From Sideroxydans lithotrophicus (GTDB lineage: Bacteria; Pseudomonadota; Gammaproteobacteria; Burkholderiales; Sulfuriferulaceae), in the NCBI GenBank assembly GCA_022736605.1, contig DZDB01000011.1, positions 1 to 26,788 on the forward strand: 26,788 nucleotides of DNA, written 5' to 3'. The notes under the pieces were generated by a model that saw only the letters and a list, made by a program, of their open reading frames with translations, was not told where the DNA came from and searched no databases. The first letter of the stretch is position 1; the number at the start of each line of letters is the position of its first letter. The position numbers and the translations under genes are program-made. Below, one piece after another: positions 6,903 through 14,044 of this stretch.

Positions 6903-8098
6903 TCCTGCTTTTTGAGTGAGTATAAATTGGCAATATGGTCAATAAGTTGACGCGCCAGCGTCAACTTATCGGCACGCGGCAGGGCGTGACTACCGGCGTC
7001 ATCCAGCAGCAGCAATTCGTTATCGTCGCTGCCCAGCGCATCCTGCACGCGGTTAACGACGATGAGCGGCAGGCGCTTGCGCTGGCGTTTGGCCTCGCCA
7101 TGAGCCAGCAGATTCTCGCTTTCGGCCGCAAAGCCCACACAAAACGGTGCGTCGGGGCGACTCGCAACATCAGCCAGAATGTCGGGATTGGGCAACAGCG
7201 TCAACGTCAGTGGCGCGCCGGTTTTCTTGAGCTTCTGTTCACTTGCTTGCGCTGGACGGTAGTCGGCAACCGCTGCCACACTGATAAAAATAGCCACGCC
7301 CGGCAATGCAGCATTTACGGCCACTGCCATTTCGGCTGCACTTCGCACCGCAACGCGTTGCACGTTGGCGGGCGTCGGCAAACATGTCGGCCCGCTTACC
7401 AACACCACTTCGGCACCTGCCGCCTGCGCCGCTTGTGCGACTGCGTAACCCATCTTGCCAGAGCTCAAGTTGGTAAGCGCTCGCACTGGGTCAAGCGCTT
7501 CCAGGGTGGGCCCTGCTGTTACCAGCACGCGCTTTCCGGCAAGGGATTTAGGCTGAAAGTTCAGCGTCATCTGCGCCAGCAATTCGGCAGGCTCCAGCAT
7601 GCGCCCCGGACCAATTTCTCCGCAGGCTTGTGCGCCGCTGGCCGGGCCAAGTAGCATCACCTCATCGCTTCGTAATAGCGCAACACTGCGCCGGGTTGCC
7701 GGGTTGTCCCACATTTGCCGGTTCATCGCCGGCGCAACGAACAGCGGACACGTACGCGCCAGACACAGGGTCGATAACAGATCGTCGGCCACGCCATGCG
7801 CCAGCTTGGCAATAAAATCTGCGCTGGCCGGGGCAATCAATAACGCATCCACATCACGCGAATAATCAATGTGGGCCATGCCGTTGTCAGCGTCGCTCGC
7901 CCACAAATTCGTCAGCACCGGTTTGCCGGACAGCGCCTGAAACGTCAGCGGCGTGACAAACTGCGTCGCCGCCTCGGTCATCACCACGCGCACATCGGCA
8001 CCTGCCTTGACCAGCAGCCGTGTCAACTCCGCAGCTTTATAGGCGGCCACCCCGCCGGTCACGCCGAGCAGGATGCGTTTAGCTTGCAAATGCGGCAT
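6899..8098 (-). CDS. coaBC: Bifunctional CoaBC: phosphopantothenoylcysteine synthetase/decarboxylase
   Basis: This 399-residue enzyme joins phosphopantothenate to cysteine and then decarboxylates the product, two steps of coenzyme A synthesis. The N-terminal flavoprotein half (CoaC) starts KRILLGVTGGVAAYKAAELTRLL and has HIDYSRDVDALLIAPASADFIAKLAHGVADDLLS, PAMNRQMW and the ACGEIGPGRM cysteine loop. The C-terminal CoaB half has VTAGPTLEALDPVRALTNLSSGKMGYAVA and AAVADYRP. I chose the ATG at 8098 because it gives the usual length of about 400 residues and has a GGGG element upstream. In-frame starts at 8143 and further up run into the divergent radC region. It is coupled to dut downstream. Confidence 0.94.
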   Translation of the reverse strand: MPHLQAKRILLGVTGGVAAYKAAELTRLLVKAGADVRVVMTEAATQFVTPLTFQALSGKPVLTNLWASDADNGMAHIDYSRDVDALLIAPASADFIAKLAHGVADDLLSTLCLARTCPLFVAPAMNRQMWDNPATRRSVALLRSDEVMLLGPASGAQACGEIGPGRMLEPAELLAQMTLNFQPKSLAGKRVLVTAGPTLEALDPVRALTNLSSGKMGYAVAQAAQAAGAEVVLVSGPTCLPTPANVQRVAVRSAAEMAVAVNAALPGVAIFISVAAVADYRPAQASEQKLKKTGAPLTLTLLPNPDILADVASRPDAPFCVGFAAESENLLAHGEAKRQRKRLPLIVVNRVQDALGSDDNELLLLDDAGSHALPRADKLTLARQLIDHIANLYSLKKQE

Positions 8099-8164
8099 GA
8101 TAGCCCCGCGCGCAACGCGCTTAATAATTGATAAGTCTGACATTTTACGGGAAGAGAATACGAA

Positions 8165-8839
8165 ATGGCGATTTGCGACTGGCCCGAGGATGACCGACCG
8201 CGCGAAAAACTGCTGCAACGCGGTGCCCAGGCACTCTCCGATGCGGAACTGCTGGCGATTTTTTTGCGCACCGGCGTGGCGGGCAAAAGTGCGGTCGATA
8301 TGGCGCGCGACCTGGTCATACAGTTTGGCGGCCTGACCCGGCTGTTCGCCGCCAGCCGCACCGAGTTTTGTGCGGTGCACGGGCTGGGTGACGCCAAATA
8401 CGCGCAGTTGCAGGCGGTACTCGAAATGGCGCGGCGTGCGCTGGCCGAAGAAATGCGCCAGGGCGACGCACTCGCCTCACCCGCAGCAGTGCGCGACTAC
8501 CTGCGCCTGGCGCTCGCTGGCAAAGCGTATGAAGTGTTCTGCGTGGTGTTTCTCGATACGCAACACCGCGTGTTGGCAGTGGAAGAACTGTTTCGCGGCA
8601 CGCTCACCCAGACCAGCGTGTACCCAAGAGAAGTGGTCAAGCGCGCCCTGGCGCACAATGCCGCCGCGCTGATCCTCGCACACAACCACCCGTCCGGCCT
8701 GGCCGAACCAAGCCGCGCCGACGAGACCCTCACGCAGGCGCTGAAATCCGCGCTGGCGCTGGTGGACGTAAATATTATTGATCACTTTATTGTTGGCAAC
8801 GGCTATGCCATGTCATTTGCCGAACGCGGATTGCTTTGA
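8165..8839 (+). CDS. radC: RadC/JAB-domain protein (UPF0758)
   Basis: This 224-residue RadC-family protein has a helix-hairpin-helix-like N-terminal half (about 1-100, LSDAELLAIFLRTGVAGKSAVDMARDL and VHGLGDAKYAQLQA) and a C-terminal JAB/MPN metalloprotease-fold half. The metal site is complete: Glu140/141 in VEELFRGTL and HNHPSG with His173 and His175, followed by Ser183 and Asp186 (SRAD). Despite its name, a DNA-repair role is not well supported, and the biochemical function is unsettled. It lies divergent to coaBC and directly before rpmB-rpmG, a synteny seen in E. coli and others. The rpmB promoter starts inside its stop codon. Confidence 0.93.
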   Translation: MAICDWPEDDRPREKLLQRGAQALSDAELLAIFLRTGVAGKSAVDMARDLVIQFGGLTRLFAASRTEFCAVHGLGDAKYAQLQAVLEMARRALAEEMRQGDALASPAAVRDYLRLALAGKAYEVFCVVFLDTQHRVLAVEELFRGTLTQTSVYPREVVKRALAHNAAALILAHNHPSGLAEPSRADETLTQALKSALALVDVNIIDHFIVGNGYAMSFAERGLL

Positions 8840-8865
8840 CGCAAGGCCAAAATTTGTGATATAAA
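8836..8865 (+). promoter_or_regulatory. Promoter of rpmB-rpmG
   Basis: TTGACG (8836-8841) and TATAAA (8860-8865) are separated by 18 bp, close to sigma70 consensus. The -35 overlaps the radC stop codon, so the ribosomal protein genes have their own strong promoter independent of radC. Confidence 0.68.
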
Positions 8866-8897
8866 TCGCGGTTTCCGAATTCCGTAGGGAGGTCATA

Positions 8898-9134
8898 ATG
8901 GCCCGTGTATGTCAGGTTACCGGCAAGGCGCCGATGTCGGGAAACAATGTTTCCCACGCCAACAACAAGACCAAGCGTCGTTTTCTGCCCAATTTGCAGT
9001 CGCGTCGTTTCTGGCTTGAGAACGAAAATCGCTTCATTCGCCTGCGCGTGAGTACCGCCGCGTTGCGCACCATCGACAAAAAGGGCATTGAAGTTGTGCT
9101 CGAAGAAATGCGCGCCAATGGCGAGAAGGTTTAA
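8898..9134 (+). CDS. rpmB: 50S ribosomal protein L28
   Basis: This 78-residue basic protein begins MARVCQVTGKAPMSGNNVSHANNKTKRRFLPNLQSRRFWLENENRFIRLRVSTAALRTIDKKGIE, a clear L28 sequence. It is a structural component of the large ribosomal subunit. It has a single cysteine and so is the zinc-independent form. A near-perfect Shine-Dalgarno AGGGAGGT lies 4 bp ahead of the ATG, fitting high expression. rpmG follows after 11 bp. Confidence 0.97.
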   Translation: MARVCQVTGKAPMSGNNVSHANNKTKRRFLPNLQSRRFWLENENRFIRLRVSTAALRTIDKKGIEVVLEEMRANGEKV

Positions 9135-9145
9135 GGGGTTAAAAA

Positions 9146-9313
9146 ATGGCTAGCAAAATCCGCGAAAAGATCAAACTGGAGTCCACCGCAGGTACTGGAC
9201 ACTTTTACACCACCAGCAAGAACAAACGCACCACGCCAGAAAAACTCGAATTCATGAAATTCGATCCGAAAGCGCGCAAGCATGTGCTGTACAAGGAAAT
9301 CAAGCTGAAGTAA
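9146..9313 (+). CDS. rpmG: 50S ribosomal protein L33
   Basis: This 55-residue protein starts MASKIREKIKLESTAGTGHF and ends KHVLYKEIKLK. It is L33 of the large ribosomal subunit. It contains no cysteine, so it is the zinc-independent form that is normal in proteobacteria. The start has AAGGGG about 7 bp upstream and lies 11 bp after rpmB. A strong intrinsic terminator begins 15 bp after the stop. Confidence 0.96.
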   Translation: MASKIREKIKLESTAGTGHFYTTSKNKRTTPEKLEFMKFDPKARKHVLYKEIKLK

Positions 9314-9328
9314 TGCTTTCAGCCCGGC

Positions 9329-9363
9329 AAAAAACCCGTTGTCACACTGACAGCGGGTTTTTT
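9329..9363 (+). terminator. Intrinsic terminator of rpmB-rpmG
   Basis: A 16-bp stem with one G-U pair is formed by 9329-9344 and 9348-9363 around a CAC loop. It contains the core CCCGTTGTCA/TGACAGCGGG and ends in six Ts. Confidence 0.9.
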
Positions 9364-9408
9364 GTTGCCTGCGCTTGTCCAGCATCATCCCGATAACGCC
9401 AGACGTAA

Positions 9409-9435
9409 AAAACCCCGCTACCAGAGCGGGGTTTT
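9409..9435 (-). terminator. Intrinsic terminator of the desaturase gene
   Basis: CCCCGCT (9413-9419) pairs with AGCGGGG (9425-9431) around ACCAG, extended by A/T pairs to 9409 and 9435. On the minus strand the hairpin is followed by a T run, 30 bp after the desaturase stop. It may also stop plus-strand read-through. Confidence 0.85.
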
Positions 9436-9464
9436 AACCAGCCCACCTACGGACTGAAGATTAC

Positions 9465-10652
9465 TCAAGCATAGCAGCGCAGCTTGCGTGAGAACGCCTG
9501 CAATGAATCAATACCACTTGCTTCGGCACGATGACACCAATCCTGCAGCTGATTCAGTAGCTGCTCTTTAGTAGCGCTGGAGCGCATCCACAGTACGCTC
9601 AGCTCCTGGCGCATCGCATATACCGTCGCCATTTGCTTGCTCTGACTCAACACTTCCGACAGGCTTGCCTTGTCCTGCTCGCGCATGTCTGCTGCATCCA
9701 GGTGCAACCAGCGCTTTACCTGTTTAGCCATGCTACCTTCATTGAGTTGCGGCATAGTGGCTTTGAGTTTGCCCATTTCGTTCGCATAGACGCCCTTAAC
9801 CGTACGCGTATAGCGCGTCAGCACATCGTAGCGGTGCGTGATAATTGCCTGCAAGGTATCGAGATCGCATACGGCCTTGCCTTTGGTCATGCGCACGCGC
9901 GGCGCGACTTTCTTGACTTTGGCGAGGCCAACCATTTCCATCATGCGAATGTACATCCAGCCAATATCAAACTCATACCATTTGTTTGACAGTTTGGCCG
10001 AGCTACCGTAGGCATGGTGATTGTTGTGCAGCTCTTCGCCACCGATCAGGATGCCCCATGGCGAGATATTAGTGCTGGCGTCTTCGCAGGTGAAATTGCG
10101 ATAGCCCCAAAAATGTCCGACGCCGTTGATGATGCCCGCTGCCGTTACTGGAATCCAGGCCATTTGCACCGCCCAGATGGTCAGGCCAATCGGTCCGAAC
10201 AAGGCGATATTGATCAGCGCCATCAACACAATGCCCTTGGCGCTGTTACCCGAATAAACTTTGTGCTCAAGCCAGTCGTCTGGTGTACCAGCGCCATATT
10301 TATCCATGGTTTCCTGGTTTTTTGATTCGGCACGGTAGAGTTCGGCACCTTCAAAAAACACTTTTTTCAGTCCCAGGACTTGCGGGCTGTGCGGATCTTC
10401 CGGGGTTTCACATTTAGCGTGGTGCTTGCGGTGAATGGCAGCCCACTGTTTGGTGACCATACCGGAGGTAAGCCACAACCAGAAACGGAAAAAATGGCTG
10501 ACAATCGGATGCAATTCAAGCGCGCGATGCGCTTGATGACGATGCAAATAGATGGTGACAGCGGCGATGGTGATATGGGTCAATGCCAGCGCAACCAGCA
10601 CATAGCCCCACCAGGGAAGCTGTCCAACCAAACCGTATGCTAATAAATCCAT
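9465..10652 (-). CDS. Membrane fatty-acid desaturase (acyl delta-9 type)
   Basis: This 395-residue integral-membrane di-iron desaturase introduces a cis double bond into acyl chains. The three histidine boxes are HRHQAH (37-42), HRKHH (74-78) and HNNHH (209-213), with hydrophobic segments at about 12-35, 50-65 and 140-175. The region after about residue 260 is a basic helical extension ending LQDWCHRAEASGIDSLQAFSRKLRCYA, which I recognise from other betaproteobacterial desaturases. I chose the ATG at 10652 because the upstream extension is not desaturase-like and AAGG lies 11 bp ahead. Electron donor and regiochemistry cannot be read from sequence. It likely adjusts membrane fluidity, for example in the cold. 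Confidence 0.9.
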   Translation of the reverse strand: MDLLAYGLVGQLPWWGYVLVALALTHITIAAVTIYLHRHQAHRALELHPIVSHFFRFWLWLTSGMVTKQWAAIHRKHHAKCETPEDPHSPQVLGLKKVFFEGAELYRAESKNQETMDKYGAGTPDDWLEHKVYSGNSAKGIVLMALINIALFGPIGLTIWAVQMAWIPVTAAGIINGVGHFWGYRNFTCEDASTNISPWGILIGGEELHNNHHAYGSSAKLSNKWYEFDIGWMYIRMMEMVGLAKVKKVAPRVRMTKGKAVCDLDTLQAIITHRYDVLTRYTRTVKGVYANEMGKLKATMPQLNEGSMAKQVKRWLHLDAADMREQDKASLSEVLSQSKQMATVYAMRQELSVLWMRSSATKEQLLNQLQDWCHRAEASGIDSLQAFSRKLRCYA

Positions 10653-10676
10653 AGTTTTTTCTACCTTAAATGAATG

Positions 10677-10691
10677 GCTGCAAAATGCAGC
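10677..10691. promoter_or_regulatory. Small dyad in the desaturase leader
   Basis: GCTGCA (10677-10682) and TGCAGC (10686-10691) are perfect inverted arms around AAA, about 25 bp upstream of the desaturase ATG. It could be an operator or an mRNA hairpin. The rest of the 116-bp gap back to the MscS stop is AT-rich and likely holds the promoter, but no convincing hexamer pair was found. Confidence 0.35.
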
Positions 10692-10768
10692 ATGCAGAAA
10701 GCCCAATCAAGATAGTCATATCCTAATATATGTCCTGCACTGCGTAATATAACAGAAATACAACCGTA

Positions 10769-12064
10769 TTATTCAACAGGATGGCCAGGCGCGTCTTTAA
10801 TGATGTGGATATCACGGCGCGGGTAGGGAATATCAATCCCCTCAGCCCGGAAATTTTTCCAGATTTCCATATACAACTCTGAGCGCAGATTGGCCAAGCC
10901 GCCTTCCGGATCGGTAATCCACACACCAAGCTCAAGGTCAATACCACTTTCACCAAAGTTTTTAATCAGTACGCGGGGCGCTTCCTTGCTGTCGCTGTGC
11001 AGCACGCGCGTATGGTTGAGCGCTGCTGTTTTAAGAATCAGCATGGCGCGCTCCAGGTCGCTTTCGTAGCTGATCTGGATCGGAATCGCCAAACGAATAT
11101 CGCGTTTGCTGAGCGAATGATTCACAACGGTTGAAGTAATCAGCGTTTCGTTGGGAATGATGATTTCGGTGCCATCCAACGCTTTTAACAGGGTGTAACG
11201 CGTATTGATCTGGCTGACCTCGCCGTAACCGGTGCCCACCGTCAGCATGTCGCCGGGCCGGATTGAGCGATCAAGCAAAATAATGAAGCCGGAAACATAA
11301 TTGCTGGCGATTTTCTGCAAACCCAGCCCCAGCCCCACACCCAGCGCGCCGCCAAACACCGACAGCACAGTGATGTCGATGCCGACCGCCGGCAAGGCGA
11401 ACAACACCCCCAGCACCAGCAGCAGCGTGCGCGTCGCCTTGACCAGCGCCAGACGCAAATTCAGATCCAGCCGCGACACGCGCATCAGCCGCGCTTCGAT
11501 GAACTGCGCCAGCCAAAGCGAAGCAATCACGGCCAGCACGATCACAACCACGGCCTCGATCAGCAACAGCAGGGAAAAATGCCGGTTTCCCGCGTCGAAT
11601 GACACCGAATCGAGCGCGCGCATGATACGCGGCAGTACGCCAGTAATATGTAATGCAAGACCAATCCAGATGGTCCAGCCAATGACGCGCTCCCAGGTTT
11701 GTATTGCTTCGTTGGTGCGCATCACATAGCGCAACATGTACACCAGCATGCGCACCAGCACCAGTGCGGCGAGCAACGGTACGATCAAATTCAATACATG
11801 CACAGGTTCCCATACGCTGAGCACTGCGCGCGCCATCAGCACCAGCAACAAACCGACCAGCGGCAGGCCGATACGCTTGAGTCCCTCTACGCCAAATTTC
11901 CAGCCGTCCTGGATCGCGCCCAGCCGCTTGCACAGCCAATGCGTGATGCCCCAGGCCAGCAGGGCGCAAATGGCCAGGGCAAGCAACTGCCAGCCCAACT
12001 CATTCTGATGGGTCTGGTTAAGCAACTCTGACAGCAGGTTTTCGATCGGAATGGGTCGGGTCAT
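10769..12064 (-). CDS. MscS-family mechanosensitive channel
   Basis: This 431-residue channel has about five TM segments in its first 280 residues, then the MscS core: a Gly/Ala-rich pore helix (FGGALGVGLGLGLQKIASNYVSGFIILLDRSIRPGDML) and the cytoplasmic beta and alpha/beta domains, with GTGYGEVSQINTRYTLLKALDGTEIIIPNETLITS. Such channels open under membrane tension and release solutes on osmotic downshock. It is longer than E. coli MscS and closer to mid-size paralogues. I chose the ATG at 12064, which overlaps the stop of the upstream nuclease gene as ATGA. A second, unrelated channel (mscL) lies 7 kb away. Confidence 0.9.
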   Translation of the reverse strand: MTRPIPIENLLSELLNQTHQNELGWQLLALAICALLAWGITHWLCKRLGAIQDGWKFGVEGLKRIGLPLVGLLLVLMARAVLSVWEPVHVLNLIVPLLAALVLVRMLVYMLRYVMRTNEAIQTWERVIGWTIWIGLALHITGVLPRIMRALDSVSFDAGNRHFSLLLLIEAVVVIVLAVIASLWLAQFIEARLMRVSRLDLNLRLALVKATRTLLLVLGVLFALPAVGIDITVLSVFGGALGVGLGLGLQKIASNYVSGFIILLDRSIRPGDMLTVGTGYGEVSQINTRYTLLKALDGTEIIIPNETLITSTVVNHSLSKRDIRLAIPIQISYESDLERAMLILKTAALNHTRVLHSDSKEAPRVLIKNFGESGIDLELGVWITDPEGGLANLRSELYMEIWKNFRAEGIDIPYPRRDIHIIKDAPGHPVE

Positions 12065-12624
12065 GGTCGGGGTGGCGATGCAGTCGAGTGGTCGCGATGG
12101 CGTTGCCAATTGTTGCCATACGCTCTGGCTAGCGCCGGATTACCGCGCACAACCATCAAATTTTCGGCATTTTTATATTGTGCTGCATGGGTAAAATTAT
12201 AACTGCCGGTAATGACCACCGGCGCCGTATCTGCGTCGATCACCATGATTTTATTATGTGCGCTGGCGTGTTCGGCATCATAAAACACGGGTACACCGGC
12301 ATTCGCCATGGTATCCACCACACTGGTCGGGATACGCGCTGCCTGTTGCGGATCAACTATGACCTCAACGTCCACACCGCGTTTCCGTGCCGCAATCAGC
12401 GCCTCGGCTATGCCACGATGGGTAAAACTAAACGCCTGCACGCGAATGCGTTGCCGCGCCTGCCCTATCGCCTGAATAATCAGCCCGGCGGCATCGTCAC
12501 CGGGGGTAAAGGCCACCTGTATCGTGCCCACGGCGGGCAGCGCACGCGTCATGGCCGCGTCCTGCAACGCCCATACTGCGGGGCTACCCGCCAGCATCAG
12601 GCTAATCACAAACCAGCGCAGCAT
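12061..12624 (-). CDS. Secreted phospholipase D-family (HKD) nuclease
   Basis: This 187-residue protein starts with a signal peptide (MLRWFVISLMLAGSPAVWA) and has one HKD motif: His123, Lys125 and Asp130 in HNKIMVID, followed by GSYNFT. One HKD per chain at this length matches the Nuc-type endonucleases, which act as dimers on nucleic acids; phospholipase activity is less likely. It should be periplasmic or exported. The ATG at 12624 lies one base after the methyltransferase stop (TGAGATG), and the stop overlaps the MscS start by 4 bp, so it is tightly coupled on both sides. A longer open frame upstream lies inside the methyltransferase gene and lacks a leading signal peptide. The role next to a channel is unknown. 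Confidence 0.86.
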   Translation of the reverse strand: MLRWFVISLMLAGSPAVWALQDAAMTRALPAVGTIQVAFTPGDDAAGLIIQAIGQARQRIRVQAFSFTHRGIAEALIAARKRGVDVEVIVDPQQAARIPTSVVDTMANAGVPVFYDAEHASAHNKIMVIDADTAPVVITGSYNFTHAAQYKNAENLMVVRGNPALARAYGNNWQRHRDHSTASPPRP

Positions 12625-12625
12625 C

Positions 12626-13879
12626 TCAGCTGGCCTGCAATACCGCAGCAAAAAACCCATCGGTGGCATGGTCGGCAGGATTCAGGCGCAAATATTCACC
12701 GGTATCCAGCGCGATGTTTTGCTGCTGCAACACTTCCGCCGCGCTTTTCAACGTAAAGCGCGGGTTGGCTGCCAGGAATGTTGCTACCACCTGCTCGTTT
12801 TCTTCCGGCAAGGTACTGCAAGTGGCGTACACCAACCGTCCGCCACCCTTCACCAGCCGCGCGGCCGCAGTCAGGATCGCCAGCTGCTTGTGCGTCAACT
12901 CAGCCACGCTATCGGGCGATTGGCGCCATTTCAGATCGGGATTTCGGCGCAGCGTACCCAAACCGCTACACGGTGCATCCACCAGCACACGGTCAATTTT
13001 GCCTGCCAGGCGCTTGATGCGAATGTCATTTTCATTGCTGATCAGCTGCGGCGTGAGGTTGGACAAGCCCGAACGCTTGAGGCGTGGTTTGAGCTTGGTC
13101 AGGCGTTTTTCCGATACATCAAACGCGTACAGCCGCCCGGCGGAATGCATCAATGCGCCCAACAACAGGGTTTTACCGCCCGCACCGGCACAAAAATCCA
13201 CCACCATTTCGCCCCGCCGGGGTGCCACCAGATACCCCAACAACTGACTGCCTTCGTCCTGCACTTCAATTTGCCCGGAGGTAAACAAGGTCTGCTTGGT
13301 CAGCGCCAGCTTTTCTGCCATGCGGATGCCGACCGGTGAATACGGCGTCGGCGCAGCGGTGATGCCCATCTGACGCAGCTTTTCCAGTACCTCGTCGCGT
13401 TTGGCCAGATGCGTATTCACGCGCAAATCCAGCGGTGCCGGGCGCATCAGCGCCTGTGCCAGACGCGCCGCTGCAGCTTCGCCATACACCGCCAGCCAGC
13501 GCTCCGCCAGCCAGTCGGGCACATCCCACTGCACCGCCAATGGCTGCGCGGCAAGATCCAGCGCCTTGATATGCGCGACTTTATCCAGTTCGGGCGCGGA
13601 CAGGTGTGGTTCCAGCTGACGCTGATTCATGCCTTGCACACGCACCAGCCATGCCAGCGCCAGATCGCGCGGTGTTGCTTTACCCACGGCGGCTTCGAGC
13701 GAGCGCAAACGGCGCAACACGCCAAACACCAGTTCGGCGATGAACGCCCGGTCTTTCAAACCAAGCATCGGGTTTTCCCGAAAATAGCGACTCAAGACCA
13801 CGTCGGCGGGAGCGTCCAGCGGCAACACTGCACGCAGCGCAATAATAGCTTCTTCCAGGGGCAAATACGGATAGGACAT
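12626..13879 (-). CDS. RsmB/NOP-family RNA cytosine-C5 methyltransferase
   Basis: This 417-residue SAM-dependent enzyme is related to RsmB (Sun/Fmu), which makes m5C967 in 16S rRNA. An N-terminal NusB-like helical region (about 1-140, LKDRAFIAELVFGVLRRL) precedes the catalytic domain. That domain has the SAM-binding loop VDFCAGAGGKTLLL (227-240), motif IV DAPCSG with Cys304, and motif VI YATCS with the nucleophile Cys354. Some betaproteobacteria carry more than one RsmB-like gene. The variant loop FCAGAGGK makes me unsure whether this is the true rsmB orthologue, so no symbol is given. It heads a run with the nuclease and MscS genes. Confidence 0.88.
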   Translation of the reverse strand: MSYPYLPLEEAIIALRAVLPLDAPADVVLSRYFRENPMLGLKDRAFIAELVFGVLRRLRSLEAAVGKATPRDLALAWLVRVQGMNQRQLEPHLSAPELDKVAHIKALDLAAQPLAVQWDVPDWLAERWLAVYGEAAAARLAQALMRPAPLDLRVNTHLAKRDEVLEKLRQMGITAAPTPYSPVGIRMAEKLALTKQTLFTSGQIEVQDEGSQLLGYLVAPRRGEMVVDFCAGAGGKTLLLGALMHSAGRLYAFDVSEKRLTKLKPRLKRSGLSNLTPQLISNENDIRIKRLAGKIDRVLVDAPCSGLGTLRRNPDLKWRQSPDSVAELTHKQLAILTAAARLVKGGGRLVYATCSTLPEENEQVVATFLAANPRFTLKSAAEVLQQQNIALDTGEYLRLNPADHATDGFFAAVLQAS

Positions 13880-13976
13880 GGCAATTCAGAATACAGGCAA
13901 GGTTGCCAGTTTAGCCGAATGCGTCGCGGCAAACCACGCAGGCGCAGCACGCGATTTGCTGTGAAGGCTTAAATAT

Positions 13977-13999
13977 CAGATAATTCCGCTGCTTATCTG
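13977..13999. promoter_or_regulatory. Dyad upstream of the SulP gene, candidate operator
   Basis: CAGATAA (13977-13983) and TTATCTG (13993-13999) are perfect 7-bp inverted arms around 9 nt, lying 46 bp before the transporter start. A possible -10, CATAAT, begins at 14000, so a bound regulator would contact the promoter. The rest of the 165-bp divergent gap shows nothing else clear. Confidence 0.45.
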
Positions 14000-14044
14000 C
14001 ATAATTACAACCGCATTCAAGTTGCTTATTCCGAAGGTATTTCC

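Noticed and set aside
8108..8120. GCGCG-CAA-CGCGC dyad before coaBC as a regulatory hairpin
   Set aside because: It is short and built only of alternating G and C in a GC-rich genome, so chance is a sufficient explanation.
11271..11969. 232-residue open frame on the minus strand within the MscS gene
   Set aside because: It has low-complexity Arg/Ala/Gly composition and sits in another frame of a clearly coding gene.
12524..13339. 271-residue plus-strand frame opposite the nuclease and methyltransferase genes
   Set aside because: No domain is visible and its composition is that of a reverse-strand shadow. The minus-strand gene has all its methyltransferase motifs.
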